Source: Streptomyces triculaminicus (GTDB lineage: Bacteria; Actinomycetota; Actinomycetes; Streptomycetales; Streptomycetaceae). From it: a DNA stretch of 64,000 bases. Made by a program: the position numbers and the translations under genes. The stretch is taken from positions 868,001-932,000 of the forward strand of contig NZ_JAFMOF010000001.1 in NCBI RefSeq assembly GCF_017349075.1, read 5' to 3'. The notes below the pieces were generated by a model, which worked only from the letters and a program-made list of their open reading frames with translations, had not been told where the DNA came from and ran no database searches. The first letter of the stretch is position 1; each line of letters opens with the position of its first letter. Shown here piece after piece: positions 20,592 to 29,571 of the stretch.

Positions 20592-20975
20592 TTAGAACTT
20601 CAGCCCGGCTTCGCGGGCGGCGTCCGCCAGAGCGGCAATGCGCCCGGCGTACTGGTTGCCACCGCGGTCGAACACGACAGCCTCGACACCGGCGGCCTTG
20701 GCACGCTCGGCAACCAGGGCGCCGACCTTCTTGGCCTGGGCGCTCTTGTCGCCCTCGCCACCGCGGATGGACGCGTCCAGGTGGGACGCCGACGCCAGGG
20801 TGTGACCCTTGAGGTCGTCGATCACCTGGGCGGTGATGCCACGGTTGGAGCGCGTCACGACGAGACGCGGGCGCTCGGCCGTACCCGACAGGTTCTTGCG
20901 GATGCGGATGTGGCGGCGGGCCTTGGCAGCGCGCTTGTACGCGTCACCCTTGGCGATCTTCACACCGTATGCCAT
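20592..20975 (-). CDS. rplR: 50S ribosomal protein L18
   Basis: Binds 5S rRNA in the central protuberance. 127 residues: [39 protein letters not shown], the conserved [18 protein letters not shown], then [25 protein letters not shown]. Three bases after rplF and 46 bp before rpsE in the transcription direction. Confidence 0.98.
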   Translation of the reverse strand: MAYGVKIAKGDAYKRAAKARRHIRIRKNLSGTAERPRLVVTRSNRGITAQVIDDLKGHTLASASHLDASIRGGEGDKSAQAKKVGALVAERAKAAGVEAVVFDRGGNQYAGRIAALADAAREAGLKF

Positions 20976-20978
20976 GGC

Positions 20979-21518
20979 TTACTTACCAGCCTTTCCGACC
21001 TTGCGGCGGATGACCTCACCCGCATACTTCACGCCCTTGGCCTTGTAGGGGTCGGGCTTGCGAAGCTTGCGGATGTTGGCGGCAACCTCGCCGACCTTCT
21101 GCTTGTCGATGCCCTCGACGCTGAGCTTGGTGGGCGACTCGACCTTGAAGGTGATGCCCTCGGGGGCCTCGACCAGGATCGGGTGGCTGTAGCCCAGGGC
21201 GAACTCCAGGTTGGAGCCCTTCGCCTGGACGCGGTAGCCGACACCGCTGATCTCAAGAGCCTTGCTGTAGCCCTGGGTCACGCCGGTGATCATGTTCGCC
21301 ACCAGCGTGCGGGACAGGCCGTGCAGGGCCTTGTTCTGACGCTCGTCGTTGGGGCGGGTGACGTTCAGGACGCCGTCCTCACCCTTGGCGATCTCGATGG
21401 GCGCGGACACGGTGTGGGTCAGGGTGCCCTTGGGACCCTTCACCGAAACCGTGCGGCCATCGATGGTGACGTCCACACCAGCGGGAACCTGGATGGGCAG
21501 CTTGCCAATACGCGACAT
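20979..21518 (-). CDS. rplF: 50S ribosomal protein L6
   Basis: Stalk-base protein near the sarcin-ricin loop. 179 residues with two similar halves: [28 protein letters not shown], then [10 protein letters not shown] and the C-terminal signature [20 protein letters not shown]. The ATG at 21518 has a good ribosome-binding site (GAGGAA). Follows rpsH by 21 bp. Confidence 0.98.
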   Translation of the reverse strand: MSRIGKLPIQVPAGVDVTIDGRTVSVKGPKGTLTHTVSAPIEIAKGEDGVLNVTRPNDERQNKALHGLSRTLVANMITGVTQGYSKALEISGVGYRVQAKGSNLEFALGYSHPILVEAPEGITFKVESPTKLSVEGIDKQKVGEVAANIRKLRKPDPYKAKGVKYAGEVIRRKVGKAGK

Positions 21519-21539
21519 TAGCTTTTCCTCCGTTCCCGA

Positions 21540-21938
21540 TTACCAGACGTAGGCGAGGACTTCCCCACCCACGCCCTTCTTGCTGGCCTGCTGGCCGGTC
21601 AGGAGACCGTGGGACGTGGAGATGATCGCCACGCCCAGGCCGCCGAGGACCTTCGGCAGGTTGGTGGACTTTGCGTAGACCCGGAGGCCCGGCTTCGAGA
21701 TCCGCTTGATGCCCGCGATGGAGCGCTCACGGTTCGGGCCGAACTTGAGGTCGACGACGAGCTTCTTGCCGACCTCGGCGTCCTCGACCTTCCAGCCGGC
21801 GATGTAGCCCTCCTGCTGCAGGATCTCGGCGATGTGCGCCTTGATCTTGCTGTGGGGCATCGCCACGGAGTCGTGGTAAGCCGAGTTCGCGTTCCGCAGA
21901 CGGGTCAGCATGTCTGCGATCGGATCGGTCATGGTCAT
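21540..21938 (-). CDS. rpsH: 30S ribosomal protein S8
   Basis: Primary 16S rRNA-binding protein and, in E. coli, an autogenous repressor of the spc operon. 132 residues from [20 protein letters not shown], with [32 protein letters not shown] and [12 protein letters not shown]. The ATG at 21938 gives the standard length; the in-frame extension upstream is not conserved. A gap of about 210 bp separates it from rpsN and holds short imperfect inverted repeats near 22133-22154. Confidence 0.97.
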   Translation of the reverse strand: MTMTDPIADMLTRLRNANSAYHDSVAMPHSKIKAHIAEILQQEGYIAGWKVEDAEVGKKLVVDLKFGPNRERSIAGIKRISKPGLRVYAKSTNLPKVLGGLGVAIISTSHGLLTGQQASKKGVGGEVLAYVW

Positions 21939-22148
21939 GTTTGGCCTTCGGCCTCTCTCGCCGTGGTTTCCTATCTGCGCCATCCCTCTCCCCGAACATC
22001 AGTCGGAGCGGGTGCGGTGCGGGGACCTACGGCGTAGTAAGACGGTCATGGGCGGCGGGCGCCCAACCCTTCAACTCTACGCGAGTGAAGGACTGGGCCC
22101 CACCATCCTTGATGCTTACCGAGAGCCCTGGTCAACCCAAGTGGGTTG

Positions 22149-22334
22149 TTACCAGGAGCTCTTGGTCACGCCCGGCAGCTCGCCACGGTGAGCCATCTCA
22201 CGAAGGCACACGCGGCAGAGGCCGAACTTGCGGTACACGGAGTGCGGACGGCCGCAGCGGTTGCAACGGGTGTACGCACGGACCGCGAACTTGGGCTTGC
22301 GCGCGGCCTTCGCGATCAGAGACTTCTTCGCCAT
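22149..22334 (-). CDS. rpsN: 30S ribosomal protein S14, type Z (zinc-binding)
   Basis: 61-residue short S14 with two CxxC pairs: CNRC (24-27) and CRVC (40-43), the zinc-binding form. Begins [20 protein letters not shown]. It starts five bases after the rplE stop. Streptomyces often also encode a zinc-free S14 paralogue elsewhere under Zur control; only the zinc form is in this window. Confidence 0.96.
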   Translation of the reverse strand: MAKKSLIAKAARKPKFAVRAYTRCNRCGRPHSVYRKFGLCRVCLREMAHRGELPGVTKSSW

Positions 22335-22339
22335 CTCGG

Positions 22340-22900
22340 TCACGCCTCCTTGAAGGGGAAGCCGAGGTGACGGAGGAGGGCGCGGCCCTCGTCGTCGTTG
22401 GTCGCCGTGGTCACCACGGTGATGTCCATACCCCGGACACGGTCGATCTTGTCCTGGTCGATCTCGTGGAACATGACCTGCTCCGTGAGACCGAAGGTGT
22501 AGTTGCCCCGACCGTCGAACTGCTTCGGGGACAGACCACGGAAGTCGCGGATGCGCGGCAGCGCGAGCGACAGGGTACGGTCCAGGAACTCCCACATGCG
22601 GTCACCACGGAGGGTGACGTGGGCGCCGATCGGCTGGCCCTCACGCAGCTTGAACTGCGCGATGGACTTGCGAGCCTTGGTGACGGCGGGCTTCTGGCCC
22701 GTGATCGTGGTGAGGTCGCGGATGGCGCCCTCGATCAGCTTGGAGTCGCGGGCGGCGTCGCCCACACCCATGTTGACCACGATCTTGGTCAGGCCGGGAA
22801 CCTGCATGATGTTCTCGTAGGAGAACTCCTCACGCAGCTTGCCGACGATCTCTTCGCGGTAGCGCAGCTTGAGACGCGGCGCGTTGGTGGTGGCAGTCAT
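22340..22900 (-). CDS. rplE: 50S ribosomal protein L5
   Basis: 5S rRNA-binding protein of the central protuberance. 186 residues: LRKYREEI-like [52 protein letters not shown], and [19 protein letters not shown]. Its ATG overlaps the rplX TGA by one base (TGATG). Confidence 0.98.
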   Translation of the reverse strand: MTATTNAPRLKLRYREEIVGKLREEFSYENIMQVPGLTKIVVNMGVGDAARDSKLIEGAIRDLTTITGQKPAVTKARKSIAQFKLREGQPIGAHVTLRGDRMWEFLDRTLSLALPRIRDFRGLSPKQFDGRGNYTFGLTEQVMFHEIDQDKIDRVRGMDITVVTTATNDDEGRALLRHLGFPFKEA

Positions 22901-23223
22901 CAGATGTCCTCACCGGTGCGCTTGGCAACGCGGATCTTGTTGCCGTTCTCGTCGAAGCGGTAACCGACACGCGTGACGACCTTCTTGCCGTCCTTCTCCA
23001 CGATGAGCTGAACGTTGCTCACGTGGATGGGGGCCTCGGTCGTGACAATGCCGCCGGTCTGCGAACCACGAGCGGTCTGGCCGGCCTTGGTGTGCTTCTT
23101 GACCCGGTTGACACCCTCGACGAGGACGCGGTTCTCGCTGGGCATGGCCACGATGACCTTGCCCTGCTTGCCCTTGTCCTTACCGGTGATGACCTGGACC
23201 AGGTCGCCCTTCTTGATCTTCAT
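22900..23223 (-). CDS. rplX: 50S ribosomal protein L24
   Basis: Assembly-initiator protein with an N-terminal KOW domain. 107 residues: [40 protein letters not shown] and a Cys-free C-terminal half with [14 protein letters not shown]. Starts three bases after rplN ends. Confidence 0.98.
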   Translation of the reverse strand: MKIKKGDLVQVITGKDKGKQGKVIVAMPSENRVLVEGVNRVKKHTKAGQTARGSQTGGIVTTEAPIHVSNVQLIVEKDGKKVVTRVGYRFDENGNKIRVAKRTGEDI

Positions 23224-23226
23224 CGG

Positions 23227-23595
23227 TTACAGCACCTCCGGCGCGAGCGAGACGATCTTCATGAACTTCTTCTCGCGCAGCTCTCGGCCCACGGGGCCGA
23301 AGATACGGGTGCCGCGGGGGTCACCGTCATTCTTGAGAACGACAGCGGCGTTCTCGTCGAAACGGATGTACGAGCCATCCGGACGGCGGCGCTCCTTGAC
23401 GGTGCGAACGATGACGGCCTTGATGACGTCACCCTTCTTCACGTTGCCACCGGGGATCGCGTCCTTGACGGTGGCGACGATGACGTCACCGATGCCCGCG
23501 TAGCGGCGACCCGAACCACCGAGAACACGGATGCAAAGGATCTCCTTGGCACCAGTGTTGTCGGCGACCCGAAGTCGCGACTCCTGCTGGATCAC
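23227..23595 (-). CDS. rplN: 50S ribosomal protein L14
   Basis: Contacts 16S rRNA in bridges B5 and B8. 122 residues: [56 protein letters not shown] and [19 protein letters not shown] C-terminus. About 94 bp after rpsQ; the gap holds a 13-bp-arm hairpin, so the S10 and spc gene groups may be separable transcripts here. Confidence 0.98.
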   Translation of the reverse strand: MIQQESRLRVADNTGAKEILCIRVLGGSGRRYAGIGDVIVATVKDAIPGGNVKKGDVIKAVIVRTVKERRRPDGSYIRFDENAAVVLKNDGDPRGTRIFGPVGRELREKKFMKIVSLAPEVL

Positions 23596-23623
23596 GTCTA
23601 TCTCCTGATCGTCTGCCGGTTCC

Positions 23624-23651
23624 CGGCAGGGGCTCCGAGGAGCCCCTGCCG
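23624..23651 (-). terminator. Hairpin between rpsQ and rplN
   Basis: Inverted repeat 23624-23636 with 23639-23651, loop of only two bases, so the terminal pairs would open. It lies at the border between the S10-type and spc-type gene groups and may attenuate or process the mRNA. Confidence 0.5.
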
Positions 23652-23689
23652 AGCCTGGCGGAACTTATCCGAGGGAAACCCCTCAGAAA

Positions 23690-23971
23690 TTACTTGGCCT
23701 TCTCGAGGATCTCGACGACGCGCCAGCGCTTGGACGCCGACAGCGGACGCGTCTCCATCAGGAGGACGCGGTCGCCGACGCCGGCAGCGTTCTGCTCGTC
23801 GTGCGCCTTGAGCTTGTTCGTACGGCGGATGACCTTGCCGTACAGCGCGTGCTTGACGCGGTCCTCGACGGCGACGACGACGGTCTTGTCCATCTTGTCG
23901 CTGACGACGAGACCCTCGCGGGTCTTGCGGAAACCGCGCTCGTTCGTCTCAGTCACATTCTTCTCGCTCAT
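23690..23971 (-). CDS. rpsQ: 30S ribosomal protein S17
   Basis: Primary 16S-binding OB-fold protein. 93 residues with a 15-residue N-terminal extension, then [40 protein letters not shown] and [20 protein letters not shown]. Its ATG overlaps the rpmC TGA by one base. Confidence 0.97.
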   Translation of the reverse strand: MSEKNVTETNERGFRKTREGLVVSDKMDKTVVVAVEDRVKHALYGKVIRRTNKLKAHDEQNAAGVGDRVLLMETRPLSASKRWRVVEILEKAK

Positions 23972-24195
23972 CAGGCGCTCTCCACCGTCTCGATGCCCAG
24001 CTCGCGCTCGCGCATCAGGGTGTAGATCCGGGCGATGTCCTTACGGACGGACTTGAGCCGACCGTGGTTCTCAAGCTGCCCGGTCGCCGCCTGGAAGCGG
24101 AGGTTGAACAGCTCTTCCTTGGCCTCACGGAGCTTCGCGACGAGGTCCTCGTCGTTGAGCTCGCGCAGCTCGGTCGCCTTGATACCAGCGGCCAT
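23971..24195 (-). CDS. rpmC: 50S ribosomal protein L29
   Basis: Small helical protein at the tunnel exit, part of the trigger-factor/SRP docking area. 74 residues from [19 protein letters not shown] with [24 protein letters not shown] directly upstream is also in frame, but the ATG forms the TGATG overlap with rplP and gives the usual length. Confidence 0.96.
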   Translation of the reverse strand: MAAGIKATELRELNDEDLVAKLREAKEELFNLRFQAATGQLENHGRLKSVRKDIARIYTLMRERELGIETVESA

Positions 24196-24614
24196 CACGA
24201 CTCACCTGCCTCGCGCCGAACAATGCGGCACTTCATCGGAAGCTTGTGGGCGGCGCGGGTGAGCGCCTCCTTAGCGACCTTTTCATTCGGGAAGGACAGC
24301 TCGAACATCACCCGACCGGGCTTGACGTTCGCGATCCACCACTCCGGAGAACCCTTACCGGAACCCATGCGGGTCTCGGCCGGCTTCTTCGTCAGCGGAC
24401 GGTCCGGGTAGATGTTGATCCAGACCTTGCCGCCACGCTTGATGTGACGGGTCATGGCGATACGAGCGGACTCGATCTGCCGGTTCGTCACGTAGGCCGG
24501 GGTCAGGGCCTGGATGCCGTACTCACCGAACGCGAGCTCGGTGCCACCCTTGGCCATGCCGTTCCGCTTGGGGTGGTGCTGCTTGCGGTGCTTGACCCTG
24601 CGAGGGATCAGCAT
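24195..24614 (-). CDS. rplP: 50S ribosomal protein L16
   Basis: Contacts A-site tRNA and 5S rRNA. 139 residues: [58 protein letters not shown] and [20 protein letters not shown]. Starts five bases after rpsC. Confidence 0.98.
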   Translation of the reverse strand: MLIPRRVKHRKQHHPKRNGMAKGGTELAFGEYGIQALTPAYVTNRQIESARIAMTRHIKRGGKVWINIYPDRPLTKKPAETRMGSGKGSPEWWIANVKPGRVMFELSFPNEKVAKEALTRAAHKLPMKCRIVRREAGES

Positions 24615-24619
24615 GTCGG

Positions 24620-25441
24620 TCAGGCCTCCGTTCCGGTGGACTCAGCCGGAGCAGCGGTGGCCTCGGCCTTGGGGGCCTCGGCGGACTGCTGCGGCTTGCG
24701 GCCGCGGCCGCCACGCTCGCCACCACGGCCACCACGGGCCGGGCGGTCCTGGGCGCCACCACGCGACGGGCGGTTGCCCGCACGAGCGGCAGCGTTCTCG
24801 GCGCGGACCTCGGCGATGTTCTTGACGTCGCCCTTGTAGATCCAGACCTTCACGCCGATGCGGCCGAAGGTGGTCTTGGCCTCGAAGAAGCCGTAGTCGA
24901 CGTTCGCGCGGAGCGTGTGCAGGGGCACACGGCCCTCGCGGTAGAACTCCGAGCGGGACATCTCGGCGCCGCCGAGACGGCCACCGCACTGGATCTTGAT
25001 GCCCTTGGCGCCGGCCTTCATCGTCGACTGCATGCTCTTACGCATGGCGCGACGGAAGGAGACGCGGGAGGACAGCTGCTCGGCGACGGCCTGGGCCACC
25101 AGCTGAGCGTCGACCTCGGGGTTCTTGACCTCGAGGATGTTCAGCTGGACCTGCTTGCCGGTCAGCTTCTCCAGCTCGCCACGGATGCGGTCGGCCTCGG
25201 CGCCACGGCGGCCGATGACGATGCCCGGGCGGGCGGTGTGGATGTCAACGCGGACGCGGTCGCGGGTGCGCTCGATCTCAACCTTCGAGATACCGGCGCG
25301 CTCCATGCCCTTCGTCATCATGCGACGAATGGCAACGTCTTCCTTGACGTAGTCCTTGTACAGCTTGTCGGCGTACCAACGGGACTTGAAGTCCGTGGTG
25401 ATGCCGAGCCGGAACCCGTGCGGGTTAACCTTCTGGCCCAT
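24620..25441 (-). CDS. rpsC: 30S ribosomal protein S3
   Basis: mRNA-entry-site protein. 273 residues: [20 protein letters not shown], the KH domain [20 protein letters not shown] with its GxxG loop, and [24 protein letters not shown] [17 protein letters not shown]. The last 50-60 residues are a Gly/Arg- then Ala/Glu-rich tail longer than in E. coli (233 aa), common in actinobacteria. Overlaps rplV by one base (TAATG). Confidence 0.98.
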   Translation of the reverse strand: MGQKVNPHGFRLGITTDFKSRWYADKLYKDYVKEDVAIRRMMTKGMERAGISKVEIERTRDRVRVDIHTARPGIVIGRRGAEADRIRGELEKLTGKQVQLNILEVKNPEVDAQLVAQAVAEQLSSRVSFRRAMRKSMQSTMKAGAKGIKIQCGGRLGGAEMSRSEFYREGRVPLHTLRANVDYGFFEAKTTFGRIGVKVWIYKGDVKNIAEVRAENAAARAGNRPSRGGAQDRPARGGRGGERGGRGRKPQQSAEAPKAEATAAPAESTGTEA

Positions 25442-25788
25442 TACCGGGTTCCTTCCTTGCTGCTGACGACCACGGTGATGTGGCTGGTCCGCTTGCGGAT
25501 CCGGTAGGCACGGCCCTGAGCACGCGGACGGAACCGCTTCAGGGTCGGGCCCTCGTCCACGAACGCTTCGCTGATGTACAGCGACGAAGCGTCCGTGTGG
25601 TCGTAGTTGTGCGCGGCGTTGGCAATGGCGCTGTCAAGCACCTTGCCCACCGGCACGCTCGCGGCCTGCGGGGCGAAACGCAGGACCGCCTGAGCCTCCG
25701 TGGCATCCATGCCACGGATGAGGTCCACCACGCGGCGGGCCTTCATGGGCGTGACGCGGATGTACCGCGCCTGGGCCCTGGCTTCCAT
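25441..25788 (-). CDS. rplV: 50S ribosomal protein L22
   Basis: Lines the exit tunnel through its extended beta hairpin. 115 residues from [40 protein letters not shown] and [19 protein letters not shown] at the C-terminus form the hairpin, with no macrolide-type indel visible. The ATG at 25788 (GAAGGGA upstream) was preferred over one 24 bp earlier. Confidence 0.97.
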   Translation of the reverse strand: MEARAQARYIRVTPMKARRVVDLIRGMDATEAQAVLRFAPQAASVPVGKVLDSAIANAAHNYDHTDASSLYISEAFVDEGPTLKRFRPRAQGRAYRIRKRTSHITVVVSSKEGTR

Positions 25789-25831
25789 GGTTGTCCCTTC
25801 GGTGTCAGTCATAGTCGTTCACACCCCGCCT

Positions 25832-26113
25832 TTAGCGGCGCTTCGACTTGCGGTCGTCCTTGACGTGGCCGCGGAAGGTGCGGGTCGGCGAGAACTCGCC
25901 GAGCTTGTGGCCGACCATCGACTCGGTGACAAACACCGGGACGTGCGTCTTGCCGTTGTGCACCGCGAGCGTGTGGCCGAGCATGGCCGGCACGATCATG
26001 GAGCGACGGGACCAGGTCTTGATGACGTTCTTGGTACCAGCCTCGTTCTGAGCGTCCACCTTCTTGATGAGGTGTCCGTCGACGAAGGGTCCCTTCTTGA
26101 GACTACGCGGCAT
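25832..26113 (-). CDS. rpsS: 30S ribosomal protein S19
   Basis: Head protein near the A-site finger. 93 residues: [60 protein letters not shown] and [12 protein letters not shown]. Starts 12 bases after rplB. Confidence 0.98.
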   Translation of the reverse strand: MPRSLKKGPFVDGHLIKKVDAQNEAGTKNVIKTWSRRSMIVPAMLGHTLAVHNGKTHVPVFVTESMVGHKLGEFSPTRTFRGHVKDDRKSKRR

Positions 26114-26125
26114 CTAAACCCGCTC

Positions 26126-26962
26126 CTAGCGCTTCTTGTTCGTCTTGCGGCGGCGGACGATGTACTTGTTGCTCGCCTTCTTGGGAGAACGAGTACGACC
26201 CTCCTTCTGACCCCACGGGGAGACCGGGTGGCGACCACCGGAGGTCTTACCCTCACCACCACCGTGCGGGTGGTCAACCGGGTTCATCGCGACACCGCGG
26301 ACGGTCGGGCGAACGCCCTTCCAGCGCATACGGCCGGCCTTGCCCCAGTTGATGTTCGACTGCTCGGCGTTGCCGACCTCGCCAACGGTGGCGCGGCAGC
26401 GGACGTCGACCAGGCGGACCTCGCCGGACGGCATGCGCAGGTGGGCGTAGGTGCCCTCCTTCGCCAGCAGCTGGACGGACGAACCGGCCGAGCGGGCGAA
26501 CTTGGCGCCACCACCGGGACGGAGCTCGATCGCGTGGATCGTGGTACCGACCGGGATGTTGCGCAGCGGGAGGTTGTTGCCCGGCTTGATGTCGGCCGTG
26601 GGGCCGTTCTCAACCCGGTCGCCCTGGTTGAGCTTCGCCGGAGCGATGATGTAGCGCTTCTCGCCGTCCGCGTAGTGCAGGAGCGCGATGCGCGCGGTGC
26701 GGTTCGGGTCGTACTCGATGTGAGCGACCTTCGCCGGCACGCCGTCCTTGTCGTGACGACGGAAGTCGATCACTCGGTAGGCGCGCTTGTGGCCACCGCC
26801 CTGGTGGCGGACGGTCACACGACCGGTGTTGTTACGGCCGCCCTTGCTGTGCAGCGGGCGGACCAGCGACTTCTCCGGCGTGGACCGCGTGATCTCGACA
26901 AAGTCGGCGACGCTGGAGCCACGACGGCCCGGGGTCGTCGGCTTGTACTTGCGGATACCCAT
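26126..26962 (-). CDS. rplB: 50S ribosomal protein L2
   Basis: Needed for subunit association and the peptidyl-transferase centre. 278 residues: [60 protein letters not shown], and the C-terminal [18 protein letters not shown] with the conserved His of DHPHGGG. The protein length equals the bacterial norm. Confidence 0.98.
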   Translation of the reverse strand: MGIRKYKPTTPGRRGSSVADFVEITRSTPEKSLVRPLHSKGGRNNTGRVTVRHQGGGHKRAYRVIDFRRHDKDGVPAKVAHIEYDPNRTARIALLHYADGEKRYIIAPAKLNQGDRVENGPTADIKPGNNLPLRNIPVGTTIHAIELRPGGGAKFARSAGSSVQLLAKEGTYAHLRMPSGEVRLVDVRCRATVGEVGNAEQSNINWGKAGRMRWKGVRPTVRGVAMNPVDHPHGGGEGKTSGGRHPVSPWGQKEGRTRSPKKASNKYIVRRRKTNKKR

Positions 26963-27002
26963 TTCTCAGTCCTCGTCCGATTCCGGACGATCCAGACCGC
27001 CC

Positions 27003-27326
27003 TTAGGCGGTCGGACCGCCGAAGATGTCGATACGGTCGCCCTCGGCGAGGGTCACGATGGCGCGCTTGGTGTTGGCGCGCTTGCCGAAACCGGTCTTGG
27101 TGCGCTTGCGCTTACCCTGACGGTTGATCGTGTTGACCCCGGTGACCTTGACCGAGAAGACCGCCTCGACGGCCTGCTTGATCTGGGTCTTGTTGGCGCG
27201 CGGGTCGACGATGAACGTGTACTTGTTCTCGTCCAGCAGCGCGTAGCTCTTCTCCGAGACAACCGGCTTGACCAGCAGGTCGCGCGGGTCCGAGAAGGTC
27301 TTGCTGGTGACGACGGCCTCAGTCAT
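27003..27326 (-). CDS. rplW: 50S ribosomal protein L23
   Basis: Tunnel-exit docking protein for trigger factor and SRP. 107 residues: [40 protein letters not shown] and [23 protein letters not shown] overlaps the rplD TGA by one base (TGATG). Confidence 0.97.
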   Translation of the reverse strand: MTEAVVTSKTFSDPRDLLVKPVVSEKSYALLDENKYTFIVDPRANKTQIKQAVEAVFSVKVTGVNTINRQGKRKRTKTGFGKRANTKRAIVTLAEGDRIDIFGGPTA

Positions 27327-27976
27327 CAGGCCTCGCTCCCTTCGGTCTCAACGGCCTTGGGGCCAGACACGAAGGACTCGAAGGCGGCCTGGGTGAAGAC
27401 CACGTCGTCGGAGACGAGCACGTCGTACGTGTTCAGCTGGCCCGGCTCCAGGATGTGAACCTGGGGCAGGTTGCGGGCGGACAGCCACGCGGCCTCGTCG
27501 GCACGCTCGACGACCAGGAGCACGTTCTTGCGCTCGCTGACCTTGCCGATGAGGGCCTTGGCGGCCTTGGTGGACACCGCACCGTCGACCACGCCGGAGA
27601 CGACGTGGATGCGGCTGTGGCGCGCCCGGTCGGTGAGGGCACCGCGCAGGGCGGCGGCCTTCATCTTCTTCGGGGTGCGCTGCGAGTAGTCACGCGGCAC
27701 GGGACCGTGCACGACGCCACCACCGGCGAACTGCGGCGCGCGGGTCGAACCCTGACGGGCGCGACCGGTGCCCTTCTGGCGGTAAGGCTTGCGGCCACCG
27801 CCGCGGACCTCGCCACGAGTCTTGGTCTTGTGCGTGCCCTGACGGGCAGCGGCCAGCTGCGCGACGACGACCTGGTGGATCAGCGGGATGCTGACCTTCG
27901 CGTCGAAGATCTCCGCGGGGAGCTCGACGGTCCCGGCCTTGTCGCCTGCCGGCGAAAGGATGTCAATGGTGCTCAT
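27326..27976 (-). CDS. rplD: 50S ribosomal protein L4
   Basis: Tunnel protein and, in E. coli, the S10 operon autoregulator. 216 residues from [19 protein letters not shown]. The extended loop [19 protein letters not shown] looks normal at positions linked to macrolide resistance. An in-frame upstream extension overlaps rplC and is rejected. Seven bases after rplC. Whether L4 controls this operon in actinobacteria is not established by the sequence. Confidence 0.97.
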   Translation of the reverse strand: MSTIDILSPAGDKAGTVELPAEIFDAKVSIPLIHQVVVAQLAAARQGTHKTKTRGEVRGGGRKPYRQKGTGRARQGSTRAPQFAGGGVVHGPVPRDYSQRTPKKMKAAALRGALTDRARHSRIHVVSGVVDGAVSTKAAKALIGKVSERKNVLLVVERADEAAWLSARNLPQVHILEPGQLNTYDVLVSDDVVFTQAAFESFVSGPKAVETEGSEA

Positions 27977-27983
27977 CGTTACC

Positions 27984-28628
27984 TCAGGCCCCCTTGGCCG
28001 CGGTACGGACCAGGACGAGGCCGCCGTTCGGACCAGGAACCGCGCCCTTGATGAGGAGCAGGCCCTTCTCCGCGTCAACGGCGTGGACGGTCAGGTTCTG
28101 GGTGGTGACCCGCTCGTTGCCCATGCGGCCCGCCATGCGGAGGCCCTTGAACACACGGCCCGGGGTGGCGCAGCCACCGATGGAACCGGGGGAGCGGTGC
28201 TTGCGCTGGGTGCCGTGACCGGCGCCGAGGCCCTTGAAGTTGTGACGCTTCATGACACCGGCGAAGCCCTTGCCCTTGCTCTTGCCCGTGACGTCAACCT
28301 TGACGCCGGACTCGAACACGGCAGCGGTGATCTCCTGGCCGAGCGTGTACTCGCTGGCGTCAGCGGTACGCAGCTCCACCAGGTGGCGGCGCGGGGTGAC
28401 GTCGGCCTTGGCGAAGTGACCCTTGAGGGGCTTGTTCACCTTGCGCGGGTCAATCTCGCCGAAGGCGATCTGGACCGACTCGTAGCCGTCGCTGTCGTTG
28501 GTGCGGACCTGGGTGACGACACAGGGCCCGGCCTTGACGACGGTCACCGGGACGACACGGTTGTTCTCGTCCCAGACCTGGGTCATGCCGAGCTTCTCGC
28601 CCAGGACGCCCTTAATGTTCTTAGCCAT
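27984..28628 (-). CDS. rplC: 50S ribosomal protein L3
   Basis: Assembly-initiator protein whose loop nears the peptidyl-transferase centre. 214 residues from [20 protein letters not shown], with [40 protein letters not shown] and [22 protein letters not shown] at 28628, 13 bases after rpsJ. Confidence 0.98.
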   Translation of the reverse strand: MAKNIKGVLGEKLGMTQVWDENNRVVPVTVVKAGPCVVTQVRTNDSDGYESVQIAFGEIDPRKVNKPLKGHFAKADVTPRRHLVELRTADASEYTLGQEITAAVFESGVKVDVTGKSKGKGFAGVMKRHNFKGLGAGHGTQRKHRSPGSIGGCATPGRVFKGLRMAGRMGNERVTTQNLTVHAVDAEKGLLLIKGAVPGPNGGLVLVRTAAKGA

Positions 28629-28641
28629 CTCGCGCGTCACC

Positions 28642-28950
28642 TCAGAGCTTGATCTCGATGTCGACGCCCGCCGGCAGGTCGAGGCGCATGAGCGAGTCAA
28701 CCGTCTTCGGCGTGGGGTCGAGGATGTCGATGAGGCGCTTGTGCGTGCGCATCTCGAAGTGCTCGCGCGAGTCCTTGTACTTGTGCGGCGACTTGATGAC
28801 GCAGTACACGTTCTTCTCAGTGGGCAGCGGCACCGGGCCCGCGACCGACGCACCAGTGCGGGTCACCGTCTCGACGATCTTCTTCGCCGAGGAGTCGATG
28901 ACCTCGTGGTCGTAGGCCTTGAGCCGGATGCGGATCTTCTGTCCCGCCAT
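28642..28950 (-). CDS. rpsJ: 30S ribosomal protein S10
   Basis: Head protein and transcription antitermination partner (NusE). 102 residues: [60 protein letters not shown] and [20 protein letters not shown]. First gene of the operon; NusG, another antitermination/coupling factor, is encoded at 51.1 kb. Confidence 0.98.
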   Translation of the reverse strand: MAGQKIRIRLKAYDHEVIDSSAKKIVETVTRTGASVAGPVPLPTEKNVYCVIKSPHKYKDSREHFEMRTHKRLIDILDPTPKTVDSLMRLDLPAGVDIEIKL

Positions 28951-29324
28951 GGCTACTCAGTAGTCCTGTCTCTCGTAACGCTCTGGGACTCGGTCGGCTG
29001 CCTCCGGAGGCCTTCCGGATGCTGCCCTTCCTCACTCCACCTCCGACCCACGCGGTCGGGCGTGTCGCGCCCCTTCCAGCAAAATTCCCTAAGGAATTCC
29101 CTGATGAAGGGGTTTGTGGGGGAAGAACACCCACCGAGCGCCTGGTTGGGGCCCCGCTGACGCTTCCCGGAAGATTCCCGTACTTCCGCCCCTCATAAGG
29201 GACGACGAGTACTGCGGGACTCGCTTCCAGTCCTCCCGGCGGGAGGCGCGCAGCATCGGCACTCAACCGAGCAACCTGAACAGTGTGCCATACGGTCCCG
29301 AAGAGACGCCAATCGAAGCAGAAG
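28951..29324 (-). promoter_or_regulatory. Long 5' leader of the S10 operon with structured elements
   Basis: The roughly 370 bases between the rpsJ promoter and start codon contain no gene I can support. They hold (a) a hairpin element at 29039-29067 almost identical to one in the str operon leader, (b) an A+T-rich patch at 29081-29100 with the inverted repeat AATTCC/GGAATT, flanked by arms CCCCTTC/GAAGGGG in the RNA sense, and (c) a short repeat CCTCCGGAGG near 29001. Such conservation and base-composition contrast suggest a regulatory RNA leader; the ligand or factor is unknown. Confidence 0.55.
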
Positions 29325-29352
29325 ACCGTACCCCGACCGGCGCACTTGTCAA
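29325..29352 (-). promoter_or_regulatory. Promoter of the S10 operon
   Basis: Minus-strand TTGACA (29352-29347), 16-bp spacer, TACGGT (29330-29325). It is the best promoter-like sequence upstream of rpsJ. The plus strand reads TTGTCA at almost the same place, so the divergent gene at 29572 might share this region. Confidence 0.65.
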
Positions 29353-29571
29353 ACCACCCCGCCGACATACGGGACACTATGGTGCCGAACAACCCGGCAT
29401 CACGGCCGTCACCCGTTCGGCGGCACGGCCGGGCAGGCCACCCGCCGGTTCCAAGAGTACGAGAAGGCTTTGTCGTGGCTTGGGCAACCCATGTCCGGCC
29501 TCCACCGTCTCCCTAACACGCTGGGGCAGCCGGGGGCCGCGCGCGCTGCACGACGGGACGGAGACACTTAG

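Noticed and set aside
29346..29374. Plus-strand promoter for the PIG-L gene using TTGTCA at 29346
   Set aside because: The matching -10 candidates (TACGGG at 16 bp) lack the final T; too weak to list as a feature.
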